A DNA stretch of 13,416 nucleotides, from positions 1-13,416 of the forward strand of contig JANPDA010000353.1 of assembly GCA_031431235.1 (NCBI GenBank), written 5' to 3'. This DNA is from JANNSW01 sp031431235 (lineage in GTDB: Bacteria; Pseudomonadota; Alphaproteobacteria; Rhizobiales; Hyphomicrobiaceae). Below are positions 1 through 6,413 of the stretch, in pieces. Positions within the stretch are counted from its first letter, which is position 1; every line of letters begins with the position of its first letter. The position numbers and the translations under genes were made by a program. The notes under the pieces were generated by a model, which was not told the origin of the DNA, did no database searches, and saw nothing but the letters and a program-made list of their open reading frames with translations.

Positions 1-623
1 GTCCGGTTCGCCGCCGAGCGCGCGAGCGCCGCATCGATACGTCCCCGGCGCTGGTCGGGCTTGCCCCAGACCAGCGCCTGATAGACACGCACGAGCTTGC
101 CGTCGCGGCCATGGGCGGCGAACTGATCCGCGAGGCCACGATGCGCCGCGTCGGATTTGGCGATGACGAGGAGGCCGCTCGTATCCTTGTCGAGGCGATG
201 CACGATGCCGGGTCGCTTGACGCCACCGATGCCCGAGAGGGTGTCGCCGCAGTGGGCGATGAGCGCATTGACGAGCGTGCCGGTCGCATGCCCCGCCGCC
301 GGATGCACGACCATGCCGGCCGGCTTGTCGATGACGACGAGGGCCTCGTCCTCGTGCACGATGACGAGCGGGATCGGCTCGGGCAGAGGCTCGGCCGCGA
401 CCGGGGCGGACAGGCTCAGCTCGATCGCGTCGCCCGGTTTGACCCTGTGTCCGGGGTCGACTATCGTTCGCCCACCGATCCGGACCTCGCCTTGCCGGAT
501 CAAGGCCTGCAGCCGGGTTCGGCTGAGGTCGCCGAGCCGGGCCGCGAGCAGACGGTCGAGACGGCTGCCTGCCTCATCCACGCCCGCGACCAAGTCGATC
601 CGCCGCTCCGCAACGCCTTCCAC
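1..623 (-). CDS. rluD: RluD/RluA-family 23S rRNA pseudouridine synthase, 5' part (runs off the window)
   Basis: The gene reads on the minus strand and continues past position 1, so about 207 N-terminal residues are visible. An S4-like RNA-binding segment (about residues 15-65, SRLDRLLAARLGDLSRTRLQ...) is followed by the catalytic domain with VVIDKPAGMVVHPA and the family signature HRLDKDTSGL at about residues 142-151; the aspartate of HRLD (about D145) is the expected catalytic residue. Enzymes of this family isomerise uridines in large-subunit rRNA; the RluD type modifies helix 69. I chose the GTG at 623 because GGAGG lies 7 nt upstream (635-631) and the frame is closed at 689. It is divergent from the small membrane-protein gene. 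The family is certain; the choice of RluD over RluC rests on general resemblance. Confidence 0.9.
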   Translation of the reverse strand, partial: MEGVAERRIDLVAGVDEAGSRLDRLLAARLGDLSRTRLQALIRQGEVRIGGRTIVDPGHRVKPGDAIELSLSAPVAAEPLPEPIPLVIVHEDEALVVIDKPAGMVVHPAAGHATGTLVNALIAHCGDTLSGIGGVKRPGIVHRLDKDTSGLLVIAKSDAAHRGLADQFAAHGRDGKLVRVYQALVWGKPDQRRGRIDAALARSAANR

Positions 624-638
624 CCGGCCGCCTCCACC

Positions 639-1016
639 ATGACCGTTCCATTCGACACCGCGACCACTCCCGGCACGGCGCCAGCGTCACGTCAAGTGAA
701 GCTGCTGAAGGCGCTGGTGATCGGCTTGGGCGTGCTGCTGGTTGCCGGCCTGCTGGTGGTCGCGGGCACCATCGCCTATCGCGTTTCCCGCGTGCCTGCG
801 AGCGATGCCCCGGCCGTCGCAGCGATGCCGGGAGCCGCGATCAATTCAGGCCAGCTCGTCCTCCCCGCGGGAGCGAGCGTGCGCTCCATCGGTCTCGACG
901 GCAATCGTCTGGCCGTCCATTACGGCAGCGCCGACGGCAGCGAGGGCATCGTGGTGGTCGACCTGCGCAGCGGCGGCGAGCTCGCGCGCTTCGGCATCGA
1001 AGCAGGTCGGAAGTAA
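639..1016 (+). CDS. Small single-pass membrane protein, DUF6476-like
   Basis: A 125-residue protein starting MTVPFDTATTPG. A short polar N-terminus is followed by one hydrophobic segment at about residues 21-43 (KALVIGLGVLLVAGLLVVAGTI). The C-terminal domain of about 70 residues is probably periplasmic and contains LPAGASVRSIGLDGNRLAVHY and a GIVVVDLRSGGELARF strand pair. This pattern resembles the DUF6476 family of alphaproteobacteria, as I remember it; no function is established. The ATG at 639 has no clear Shine-Dalgarno sequence: the upstream bases are C-rich and complementary to the rluD ribosome-binding site. Translation may therefore be leaderless or weak, or may begin at the GTG at 696. 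The start codons of this gene and rluD are 15 bp apart, so each promoter must lie within or over the other gene. Confidence 0.7.
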   Translation: MTVPFDTATTPGTAPASRQVKLLKALVIGLGVLLVAGLLVVAGTIAYRVSRVPASDAPAVAAMPGAAINSGQLVLPAGASVRSIGLDGNRLAVHYGSADGSEGIVVVDLRSGGELARFGIEAGRK

Positions 1017-1127
1017 GTGTCTCGCCGAACCTCACCCGGGAGATCCAGCCGCCATGACAACCAGCGGCGCATGCGGGAGCCCAGCTCGTGCACGAGGAGA
1101 TGCCGTGCCACTCGGGCAGGACGACGA

Positions 1128-2291
1128 CTACAGGGCTATCTTCAGCGCCTGGTTGTCGATCTGCTCGATGCCGCCCGCCATCAGCGCCTGCCCGACATCG
1201 GTTTGCTCCAGCGTGGCTGTCATTCGATCGAGCATCACCCGCACCAGACAGCCCGAGCGCTCGAGCGCCGCGGCCTGCTCGGGCGTCGCGTCGGCGACGA
1301 AGGCGCCTGGGCAGTGGCCATAGTGGGGACATGGCCCGCAATGACGGGCGACCCGCTCGTCCGACTGGGCGACAATTGCCCGCCGGGCGGCTGAGTCGAG
1401 GATGGCCGTGAAGCTCTCCGAGAACATGTTTCCATAGCGTTTGGCCGAGTCATAGGCATCGCCCACGCCCCACACTCCGCCGTCGAGATTGACGAGGAAC
1501 ACGACCTCCTGCTGCATCTTATGATAGTGCCGCCTCGGCGCGCTGGTGAGACTGTTGGCGGCGTAGCCGACATACTCCGCGATGGGATCGACAGAGGTCG
1601 CACGCTCCGACGCCATCCAGTCGTGGAAGATGTCGGTGAGCGCCGCGACGATCTCCTCGTTCGTCAGCGCATGTTCGACCACCTGATTGTCGAATGCACT
1701 CATGTAAAATGGCAGGAAACGGAACTGGATACCCATCTTGTCCCAAAATTTGTAGATGCTGCGGGCATGCGGAAGGGTGTTGCGGGCAAGCACCGTGATG
1801 GCGCCGAACTTGATACGCTCCTCGATCAGTCTCTGAATATTTTTCAGGATCGTATCGGTACGCAATTTTCCAGAAGTGTCAACCCTCTGGTCGCCATAGA
1901 CGTCGAAGGAGACACCAATACCGCGAAAGAAGCCAGAATTCTTGAGAAACTCGATGTGCCTGTCGGTCAGAACCGTGAGATTCGACTGCACGACATTAGT
2001 CACCTCGAGGCCGCCCGTGAACACTTCTTTCTGCATCAGCTGGAGCGCTTGGTAGTAGTCCAGCGGCAGCATGAACGGCTCGCCGCCATGCCAGACGAAA
2101 TCGAGTGACTCGAACCCGTGCGTGAGCGCGTGGTCGCGGACATTGACGAACATCCCGCGAAGACTGTCGAGCTGCATGCGTTGCTTGTTGCCGAGTTCTT
2201 TGTACTCATAGCAGTAGTTGCAACGCAAATTGCAGTGCTTGGTCGCCTTGACCACGAATTGTGCGGTCCTGCGGGGAGCGATTTCAGCCAT
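1128..2291 (-). CDS. Radical SAM enzyme with shortened SPASM-like C-terminus, candidate peptide/protein maturase
   Basis: A 387-residue protein. The ATG at 2291 is preferred over an in-frame start at 2387 because GAGGTG lies about 6 nt upstream and the extra N-terminus looks non-coding. The radical SAM motif CxxxCxxC is C20-C24-C27 (KHCNLRCNYCYEY), and GGEP at 69-72 is the usual SAM-binding element. The C-terminus has C318-x2-C321-x5-C327 and C348 (CGPCPHYGHCPG ... SGCLVR), a SPASM/twitch-like auxiliary Fe-S site. The protein has exactly seven cysteines. The position where SPASM proteins often carry their first cysteine reads GGVWGVGDAYDSAKRYGN here, without one. Such enzymes install carbon-carbon, thioether or epimer modifications on ribosomal peptides. 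The preceding gene on the same strand encodes a small exported protein with repeated aromatic-x-Q motifs, the likely substrate. Subfamily not recognised with certainty; AmcB- or FxsB-like cyclophane synthases are the closest in style. Confidence 0.88.
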   Translation of the reverse strand: MAEIAPRRTAQFVVKATKHCNLRCNYCYEYKELGNKQRMQLDSLRGMFVNVRDHALTHGFESLDFVWHGGEPFMLPLDYYQALQLMQKEVFTGGLEVTNVVQSNLTVLTDRHIEFLKNSGFFRGIGVSFDVYGDQRVDTSGKLRTDTILKNIQRLIEERIKFGAITVLARNTLPHARSIYKFWDKMGIQFRFLPFYMSAFDNQVVEHALTNEEIVAALTDIFHDWMASERATSVDPIAEYVGYAANSLTSAPRRHYHKMQQEVVFLVNLDGGVWGVGDAYDSAKRYGNMFSESFTAILDSAARRAIVAQSDERVARHCGPCPHYGHCPGAFVADATPEQAAALERSGCLVRVMLDRMTATLEQTDVGQALMAGGIEQIDNQALKIAL

Positions 2292-2398
2292 GGCACACCT
2301 CGCGCGGAACGGCCGTTTGCGATCGGCCGGCGTTTTCACACTAGATCGGATCCGGGCCGGCTGTCTCCGTCCATTCGTCGATGGCACCGCGGGCGCAA

Positions 2399-2434
2399 CC
2401 GGCGCTGGGTGCCTTCGCAGGCATCCAACGCCGG
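2399..2434 (-). other. Strong intercistronic stem-loop with GNRA tetraloop
   Basis: Plus-strand arms CCGGCGCTGGGTGCCT (2399-2414) and AGGCATCCAACGCCGG (2419-2434) flank TCGC. In the minus-strand transcript this is a 16-position stem with one G-U pair and one A-C mismatch, capped by GCGA, a GNRA-type tetraloop. It lies between the small-protein gene and the radical SAM gene. No U-tract follows, so RNA stabilisation, processing or attenuation is more likely than classical termination. Confidence 0.7.
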
Positions 2435-2442
2435 TCGAAAGC

Positions 2443-2458
2443 GGGCCGCACGCGGCCC
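2443..2458 (-). terminator. Short hairpin immediately after the small-protein stop codon, possible attenuating terminator
   Basis: GGGCCGC (2443-2449) and GCGGCCC (2452-2458) are perfect inverted copies abutting the TGA at 2461-2459. The transcript folds as a 6-bp GC stem with a CGUG loop, followed by GCUUUCGA rather than a full U-run. Partial terminators here are common where much more precursor than enzyme is needed. Termination itself is inferred, not shown. Confidence 0.45.
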
Positions 2459-2791
2459 TCAGCCGATCGAGCGGAACTGCTCGAAAGTCGCGCGGATGTC
2501 GGCGACCGGGCCAACCTCCTCGACGTCTTCCTTGAACTTCAGCGTCTGGATGTACTGGGCAAAGGAGGGACCGCTCTCCTGGACGAAGGCCCGCACGAAT
2601 GGGCGCTTCTTGCCGGCCACCTGGAAATAGTCGGACTTGAGGATCTGCGCCTTGGCGGCGTTGGAGATCACGGGAGCGGCCCCGATGATCGGAAGCTGCG
2701 CGGGCATGGCGACAGGTGCCGTGGCGGCGTTGGCTGCGGACTGCGTGAGAACCGTTGCGAGGACGCCGATTGCGATGGTGGTTTTGCTCAT
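2459..2791 (-). CDS. Small Sec-signal protein with repeated aromatic-x-Gln motifs, candidate radical SAM (cyclophane) RiPP precursor
   Basis: A 110-residue protein. Residues 1-22 form a Sec signal peptide (hydrophobic core IAIGVLATVL, likely cleavage after SAANA). Residues 23-50 are Ala/Pro-rich and plain. Residues 51-110 hold eight aromatic-x-polar tripeptides: Y55FQ, F65VR, F69VQ, F77AQ, Y80IQ, F86KE, F103EQ and F106RS. All five glutamines after residue 50 sit exactly two positions after an aromatic. Three-residue cyclophane synthases join an aromatic ring to the beta-carbon of the residue at +2, so these are plausible crosslink sites. Cysteine is absent, which rules out thioether chemistry. 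The ATG at 2791 has AAGGGAG about 6 nt upstream. The radical SAM gene follows 167 nt downstream. The role as substrate is inferred; it could also be an unmodified periplasmic protein. No transporter gene is nearby, consistent with Sec export. Confidence 0.8.
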   Translation of the reverse strand: MSKTTIAIGVLATVLTQSAANAATAPVAMPAQLPIIGAAPVISNAAKAQILKSDYFQVAGKKRPFVRAFVQESGPSFAQYIQTLKFKEDVEEVGPVADIRATFEQFRSIG

Positions 2792-3010
2792 GATGCTCTC
2801 CCTTGTTTTTCTCTGGTCGCGAATGTGTCGGTGAGTGGCTTGCTCACTATCGCCGAAATGGTCGCGAATCCGACCAGTACAAGGTCGGACCTCGATGAAT
2901 TATTGCCTTCATATTGTAATTGGTTTGTAACAGGTCCGCGGACGGAAAATTACTCGGGCGTCGACCTGGCAAGATTGTTCCGTTGCTGCTCGAACCCTGA
3001 TCGAAGCCGG
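2792..3010 (-). promoter_or_regulatory. Leader/promoter region of the small-protein/radical SAM pair
   Basis: This 219-bp gap is more AT-rich than its surroundings. On the minus strand TACAAT (2918-2913) is a good -10 candidate, but no good -35 sits 17 bp before it, so an activator may be needed. Downstream lie a 7-bp perfect inverted repeat TCCGACC/GGTCGGA (2869-2875 and 2883-2889), a 5-bp one GTGAG/CTCAC (2831-2847) and two direct copies of TGGTCGCGAAT (2814-2824 and 2859-2869). The leader would be about 115 nt. Promoter and operator roles are inferred from position. Confidence 0.35.
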
Positions 3011-4306
3011 TCAGAAATAGGTTCGCACCGCCCCAGTCACCCGATAGCTGTCGTCGACCAGCAGCAGCACCTGCCATTTGTCGAAGGTGGTGCAGGGATG
3101 CGAGATGCCGAAGCCGACCATGTCGCCGACCGCGAGCGGACTGTCGGGCGGCACGGCGATGTGGGCATGCTGATCGTTGAGGCGGAGCACACGATGACCG
3201 GCTGCGAGCTGCTGCGGCCCGCGATCGACTCCCGGCCTCGCCCAGAGCTTGGGGAGCGGCAGATCGACGTCATGGGAGATGTCGCGTTTGCCGACATTCA
3301 CATAGGCCAGCCCCGGCTCGGGCCGGGAGCCCACAATGCCCCAAACCTCGAGCGCCGGCAGCAAGACGCCACCCTGCTGCCCCACCTCGGGCGAGCGCGC
3401 GAGCAGGCGATCGAAGGCACGGGCGTAGGAGAGATCGTCATGGGTGATCGTGCAGCCGCTCCGCAACAGCACGAGGACACCTTCCTTCTCCCCGCCCAAC
3501 TGGCGAGCGACCAGATCGAAGAAACCGCTGCCGCCGGCCGAGAGGATGATCGGGCCTTCGGCGAACAGGCCCTCGTCGCGGGCGAGACCAGCAAGCGCAA
3601 TCACGCGCCCGAGCAGCTCGCCGATCTTAGCCTCGTCCTCCGCGGCAGTCTTGCTGGCGAACACGCCCTCATAGGCCTCGACCCCTCGCAACGCGACCCA
3701 GGGCGCTGCCGCCTTGGCCGCGCGCGCGAGCAAAGTTGCTTCCGCCAGCGACCTGACGCCGGTGCGAGCACCTGGGCTTCCCAGCTCGACCAGCACGTTG
3801 ACGGGCCGGCCGATGCGCGCGAGCCTGGTGCGCTCGACGAGCTGGGAGAGGCTAGCCGCGGAATCGATCAGGCAATAGAAATCGAACTTCGGATCGGCTG
3901 CCAGCTCGGCCAGAACGGCATCGATGCTCGCCCGCCCGACCAGCTCGTTGGCGAGGAAGATCCGCTGCACGCCGAACCGGCGGAAGGCGAGGACCTGCGA
4001 GGCTGTCGCCGCGGTGATGCCCCAGGCGCCGTCGTCGAGCTGCATCTGGAAGAGGGCTGGCGCCATCGTGGTCTTGCCGTGCGGCGCGATCCTGGCTCCC
4101 GACGCCGCGAGAAACCGGCGCATGAAAGCGCGGTTGTTGTCGAGTGCCGAGGACTTCAAGACGGCGACAGGCAGCGGCAGATCGCCGGCGAGCAGGTCGA
4201 GGTCGAGCGCGGCGAGGCGGCCGAGATCGGACGTGCCGAGCCCCGGCGGCAGGCCCTTGGCCCAACCGGCGATATCCAACGCGAGGCGGGGGGTGGAGTC
4301 AGTCAT
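3011..4306 (-). CDS. PLP-dependent D-serine dehydratase / D-threonine aldolase-like amino acid deaminase
   Basis: A 431-residue protein of the alanine racemase-fold type III PLP group. The PLP lysine is probably K78 in APHGKTTMAP. The C-terminal GISHPCTTFDKW provides the His-x-Cys metal-binding pair (about H403 and C405) typical of DSD1-type D-serine dehydratases and D-threonine aldolases. Family members deaminate or cleave D-beta-hydroxy amino acids in the cytoplasm; this sequence does not fix the substrate, and D-threo-3-hydroxyaspartate dehydratase is an alternative. The start MTDSTPRLAL at 4306 overlaps the end of the Uma2 gene by 8 bp (ATGACTGA), which implies translational coupling. A start at 4327 would lie deeper inside that gene and has no support. 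No link to the downstream radical SAM pair is evident beyond shared strand. Confidence 0.85.
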   Translation of the reverse strand: MTDSTPRLALDIAGWAKGLPPGLGTSDLGRLAALDLDLLAGDLPLPVAVLKSSALDNNRAFMRRFLAASGARIAPHGKTTMAPALFQMQLDDGAWGITAATASQVLAFRRFGVQRIFLANELVGRASIDAVLAELAADPKFDFYCLIDSAASLSQLVERTRLARIGRPVNVLVELGSPGARTGVRSLAEATLLARAAKAAAPWVALRGVEAYEGVFASKTAAEDEAKIGELLGRVIALAGLARDEGLFAEGPIILSAGGSGFFDLVARQLGGEKEGVLVLLRSGCTITHDDLSYARAFDRLLARSPEVGQQGGVLLPALEVWGIVGSRPEPGLAYVNVGKRDISHDVDLPLPKLWARPGVDRGPQQLAAGHRVLRLNDQHAHIAVPPDSPLAVGDMVGFGISHPCTTFDKWQVLLLVDDSYRVTGAVRTYF

Positions 4307-4925
4307 CGGCAAGTGGTTCCAGGCCAAGCTCCGAGAGGGTCACCTTGAGCGCCGGGAGCAGCTTCGGCACCAGCCGATCGGCCGGGCCATATTTCCGCGT
4401 CCAGCCATAGCCGTCCGCGGAGCGCTTGCGGTGGATCTTGGTCGTCAGCCGGACGGCGTCGATGACCCAGTACTCGCGCAGCCCCAGCAGCGCGTAGCTG
4501 AGCGCCTTGCGCCCCGTGTCATAGGCGAGGCTCGTGTCGGCGACCTCGACCAGCAGCAGGATGTCGGCGGCGGTGATGTCGCTCAGCGGAATTGCGCGCG
4601 GCCAGAACAGGAAATCCGGCTCCAAGAAGGTATCCGGACCGGTCCGCAGCGTCGTCTCGGTGATCAGCTCGATATCGTCCGGCAGTTTGCGGAACCAGAA
4701 GCGTTGCAGCGCCTGCTTCACGATCTCATGCCGATTGCCCTTGGGCGACATGGGCACCACCTCCCCGCCGATCAGCTCGAAGCGCTCGTCCGCGAGGAGG
4801 ATGCCGGCCGCGAGCAACGCCTCGATCTCGGCAACGCTCCAGCGGCGCCGGGCCATGCCCTCGGCGGCCTGGGTCGTCAGCAGGAAATCGCGGGGACGCA
4901 GGATCTCGTTCATGACGACCGACAC
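4299..4925 (-). CDS. Uma2 (DUF820) family protein, putative restriction endonuclease-like fold
   Basis: A 208-residue protein with Uma2 hallmarks: FELIGGEVVPMSPKGNRHE, EPDFLFW (about residues 117-123), LLLVEVAD, then a conserved YALLGLREYWVIDA segment. The acidic EPD and VEVAD residues match the PD-(D/E)xK-like active site proposed for the family; its cellular function is unknown. The GTG start at 4925 has GAGAG about 8 nt upstream. An internal ATG at 4913 (MNEILRPRDF) is possible but lacks a clear ribosome-binding site. The end overlaps the PLP-enzyme start by 8 bp, and the Crp-type gene ends 39 bp upstream, so the three are probably one transcript. Uma2 genes are usually multicopy and scattered, so linkage to amino acid metabolism is unusual. 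Confidence 0.85.
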   Translation of the reverse strand: MSVVMNEILRPRDFLLTTQAAEGMARRRWSVAEIEALLAAGILLADERFELIGGEVVPMSPKGNRHEIVKQALQRFWFRKLPDDIELITETTLRTGPDTFLEPDFLFWPRAIPLSDITAADILLLVEVADTSLAYDTGRKALSYALLGLREYWVIDAVRLTTKIHRKRSADGYGWTRKYGPADRLVPKLLPALKVTLSELGLEPLADD

Positions 4926-4964
4926 TACATAATCTCTCGCCTTTCCGCTAGCCGCAGCCGACGC

Positions 4965-5672
4965 TCAGGCGCCCTCGCCGTCGGCGATCTGGCGCAAGCG
5001 GTCGAGCTCGCAGCTGATGCGCTCGCCATCGCGCTTGATCGCGCCTGCGCCTTCGAGCGAGGAAAGCGCGCCGTTCACCTTGGGACGGCTGGCTCCGATC
5101 ATGCAGGCGATCTCGCCCTGGGACATCGGCAGGTCGAGCTCGGCGCGGCCGGTCGAGGCGGTGATGCCCTTCAGATGCAGCGCCGAGATCAGGAAGCGGG
5201 CAAGCCGCGCCTCGATCGGATAGAGGGCGATGGCCTCCAGCCGGTCGTCGGTCGCGCGCAGCCGCGAGCAGACGAACTCGACCGAGGCGAGGGCGACCGC
5301 CGGCCGCGTCTCGATCAGCCGCCGCAGGGCCGTGCGCGACAGCATGGCGACAGTCGCCTCTGTCGCGGCGGTGGCGTCAGCGGTGCGCACGCCGCCATCG
5401 AGCGAGGCAATCTCACCGAAGATGTCGCCTGGGCCAGCAATGAGAAAGGAGAGCGCTCGTCCCTCGGGGGACAGGATCGAGAGGCGTACCCGGCCCTTCA
5501 GGATCAGATAGATGTCGGAGCCCGGATCGCCGCGCGAGAACAGCATTTGCCCGTTGGCGAACACCTGGCCGCGCATCTCGCGGGCGAGCGCGTCGCGGTC
5601 GGGCTCGGAGAGGCCGCCGAAGATCGAGGTCTTGCCGAGAAGACCTGCAACGTCCCGCTTGGTGAAACTCAT
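4965..5672 (-). CDS. Crp/Fnr-family transcriptional regulator
   Basis: A 235-residue protein. The N-terminal cyclic-nucleotide-binding-like beta barrel (about residues 15-130) contains LFSRGDPGSDIYLILKGRVRLS and GDIFGEIASLDGG. After a dimerisation helix comes a winged helix-turn-helix with MSQGEIACMIGASRPKVNGALSSLEGAGAIKRDG (about residues 173-206). The N-terminal cysteines of an FNR Fe-S sensor are absent. The barrel keeps the GE of the cAMP-binding pocket, but the arginine-serine expected for tight cAMP binding is not obvious, so the ligand is unknown. The ATG at 5672 has GAGGGAG about 8 nt upstream; the frame stays open further upstream but that part looks non-coding. It probably leads a transcript with the Uma2 and PLP-enzyme genes. 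Confidence 0.9.
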   Translation of the reverse strand: MSFTKRDVAGLLGKTSIFGGLSEPDRDALAREMRGQVFANGQMLFSRGDPGSDIYLILKGRVRLSILSPEGRALSFLIAGPGDIFGEIASLDGGVRTADATAATEATVAMLSRTALRRLIETRPAVALASVEFVCSRLRATDDRLEAIALYPIEARLARFLISALHLKGITASTGRAELDLPMSQGEIACMIGASRPKVNGALSSLEGAGAIKRDGERISCELDRLRQIADGEGA

Positions 5673-5787
5673 CCTGGCGCTCCCTCGCAGTGCTGCTCGC
5701 GCAACGCTAGCTCGACCGCGGGTTGGATTGGAAGGGGTTGTTGCAAATCCGATGAAGAATGGAGGCGTCGCTGCAACGGTGCCAGGC

Positions 5788-6036
5788 CTAACGCTGCTGG
5801 CTGGAGAACGACTGGACGTAGCCGGCCAGCGTCTTGGGGCAATGCGGGGTCCGCTGGCGCAACGCATCGATGGCGAGCAGACCATTGTGCTGCTTCAGGC
5901 TCTGCATCCACGTGCTGCGCGTGAGCTCGCCGCGCCGCGCGGCGACGGCGGGTTGATCGCAGACCGCGCCCTCGGGTGTTTCGAGGCCAACCATCGCGGC
6001 CGTCGCGTCGTTGCAGATACTGCCCATGGCCTTCAC
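5788..6036 (-). CDS. Small uncharacterised protein with three cysteines
   Basis: An 82-residue protein from the GTG at 6036, or 79 residues from the ATG at 6027. The sequence has no signal peptide or membrane segment. It contains cysteines in SICNDAT, AVCDQPA and PHCPKTL and the stretch RRGELTRSTWMQSLKQHNGLLAIDALRQR. Codon third positions are strongly G/C, as in the neighbouring genes, which argues for real coding. A GAGG at 6044-6041 is rather close to the GTG, and GAAGG is too close to the ATG, so the start is uncertain. It lies 115 bp upstream of the Crp-type gene on the same strand. I do not recognise the family. A candidate promoter lies at about 6095-6123. Confidence 0.6.
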   Translation of the reverse strand: MKAMGSICNDATAAMVGLETPEGAVCDQPAVAARRGELTRSTWMQSLKQHNGLLAIDALRQRTPHCPKTLAGYVQSFSSQQR

Positions 6037-6413
6037 ACGCCTCGATCGATAATCCCAGTGCAGCGAAGCCTAGCCGAATAACTCTTCAGTCGGATAAAAT
6101 GGCGCGACGGGATTTGCGTCAAATCCGATCGATCCGGTTGACAGCCCTTCAACAGGTTTTTCCCAGTTGGAAAATTTGTTTCACCGGAGCTGCACGCACG
6201 GTTGTCTCAGTCGACCCACATCTCAGCAACCCGGCACCCGTCATCGCGGATGCGCGAGGCGCGATCCGGATCTGGGCCGCGGGCGCTGACGATGCCGCGA
6301 AGATCCCGGCTCACGCACCGGAGCAGGCGCTGGCGAAAATGGGCACGCCAGAGGCCGGTGCGCGGCCGGCATGACGGGTGATGGTGCGCCGCCGGTCGAC
6401 CCCTCGTCAGGGC
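6037..6413. other. Intergenic region with AT-rich island, inverted repeats and a possible promoter
   Basis: This 377-bp gap has no convincing gene. An open plus-strand frame ending at 6374 loses codon bias in its first half and has no ribosome-binding site, so I left it out. Positions about 6080-6180 are AT-rich. They contain a 7-bp perfect inverted repeat GGATTTG-CGT-CAAATCC (6110-6126) and TTTTCC-CAGTT-GGAAAA (6158-6174). On the minus strand TTGACG (6122-6117) with a 17-bp spacer and TTTTAT (6099-6094) could be a sigma-70-type promoter for the small gene at 6036. The perfect repeat overlaps its -35, as an operator would. On the plus strand a TTGACA at 6138 lacks a good -10. Nothing was recognised in 6180-6413. 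Confidence 0.4.

Noticed and set aside
111..638. Long plus-strand frame upstream of the membrane-protein gene
   Set aside because: It is antisense to the RluD-type gene, whose diagnostic HRLDKDTSGL motif is on the minus strand.
1085..1096. CTCGTGCACGAG palindrome between convergent genes as a terminator
   Set aside because: It is a continuous palindrome with no loop and no T-tract, so only a weak RNA hairpin is possible.
920..1111. Minus-strand frame (63 codons) downstream of the radical SAM gene, considered as a second small gene or precursor
   Set aside because: It is largely antisense to the end of the small membrane-protein gene, lacks a ribosome-binding site, and its second half reads as reversed coding sequence.
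2337..2347. CACACTAGATC, the reverse complement of the 11 bases at 13317-13327, as a remnant of the same mobile element
   Set aside because: Many 11-base matches are expected by chance across both strands of 13 kb, and no second arm is present nearby.
1128..2387. Longer radical SAM protein starting at 2387
   Set aside because: The added 32 residues run through the hairpin-flanking intercistronic region and look non-coding, while the ATG at 2291 has a good ribosome-binding site.
2381..5924. Very long plus-strand frames (over 600 codons each) across 2381-4348 and 3924-5924
   Set aside because: They are antisense to minus-strand genes with clear family motifs. Long open antisense frames are expected at this GC content.
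6099..6374. Plus-strand frame in the gap before rfbD
   Set aside because: There is no ribosome-binding site, the first half has poor codon bias and contains the inverted repeats, and no recognisable motif is present.
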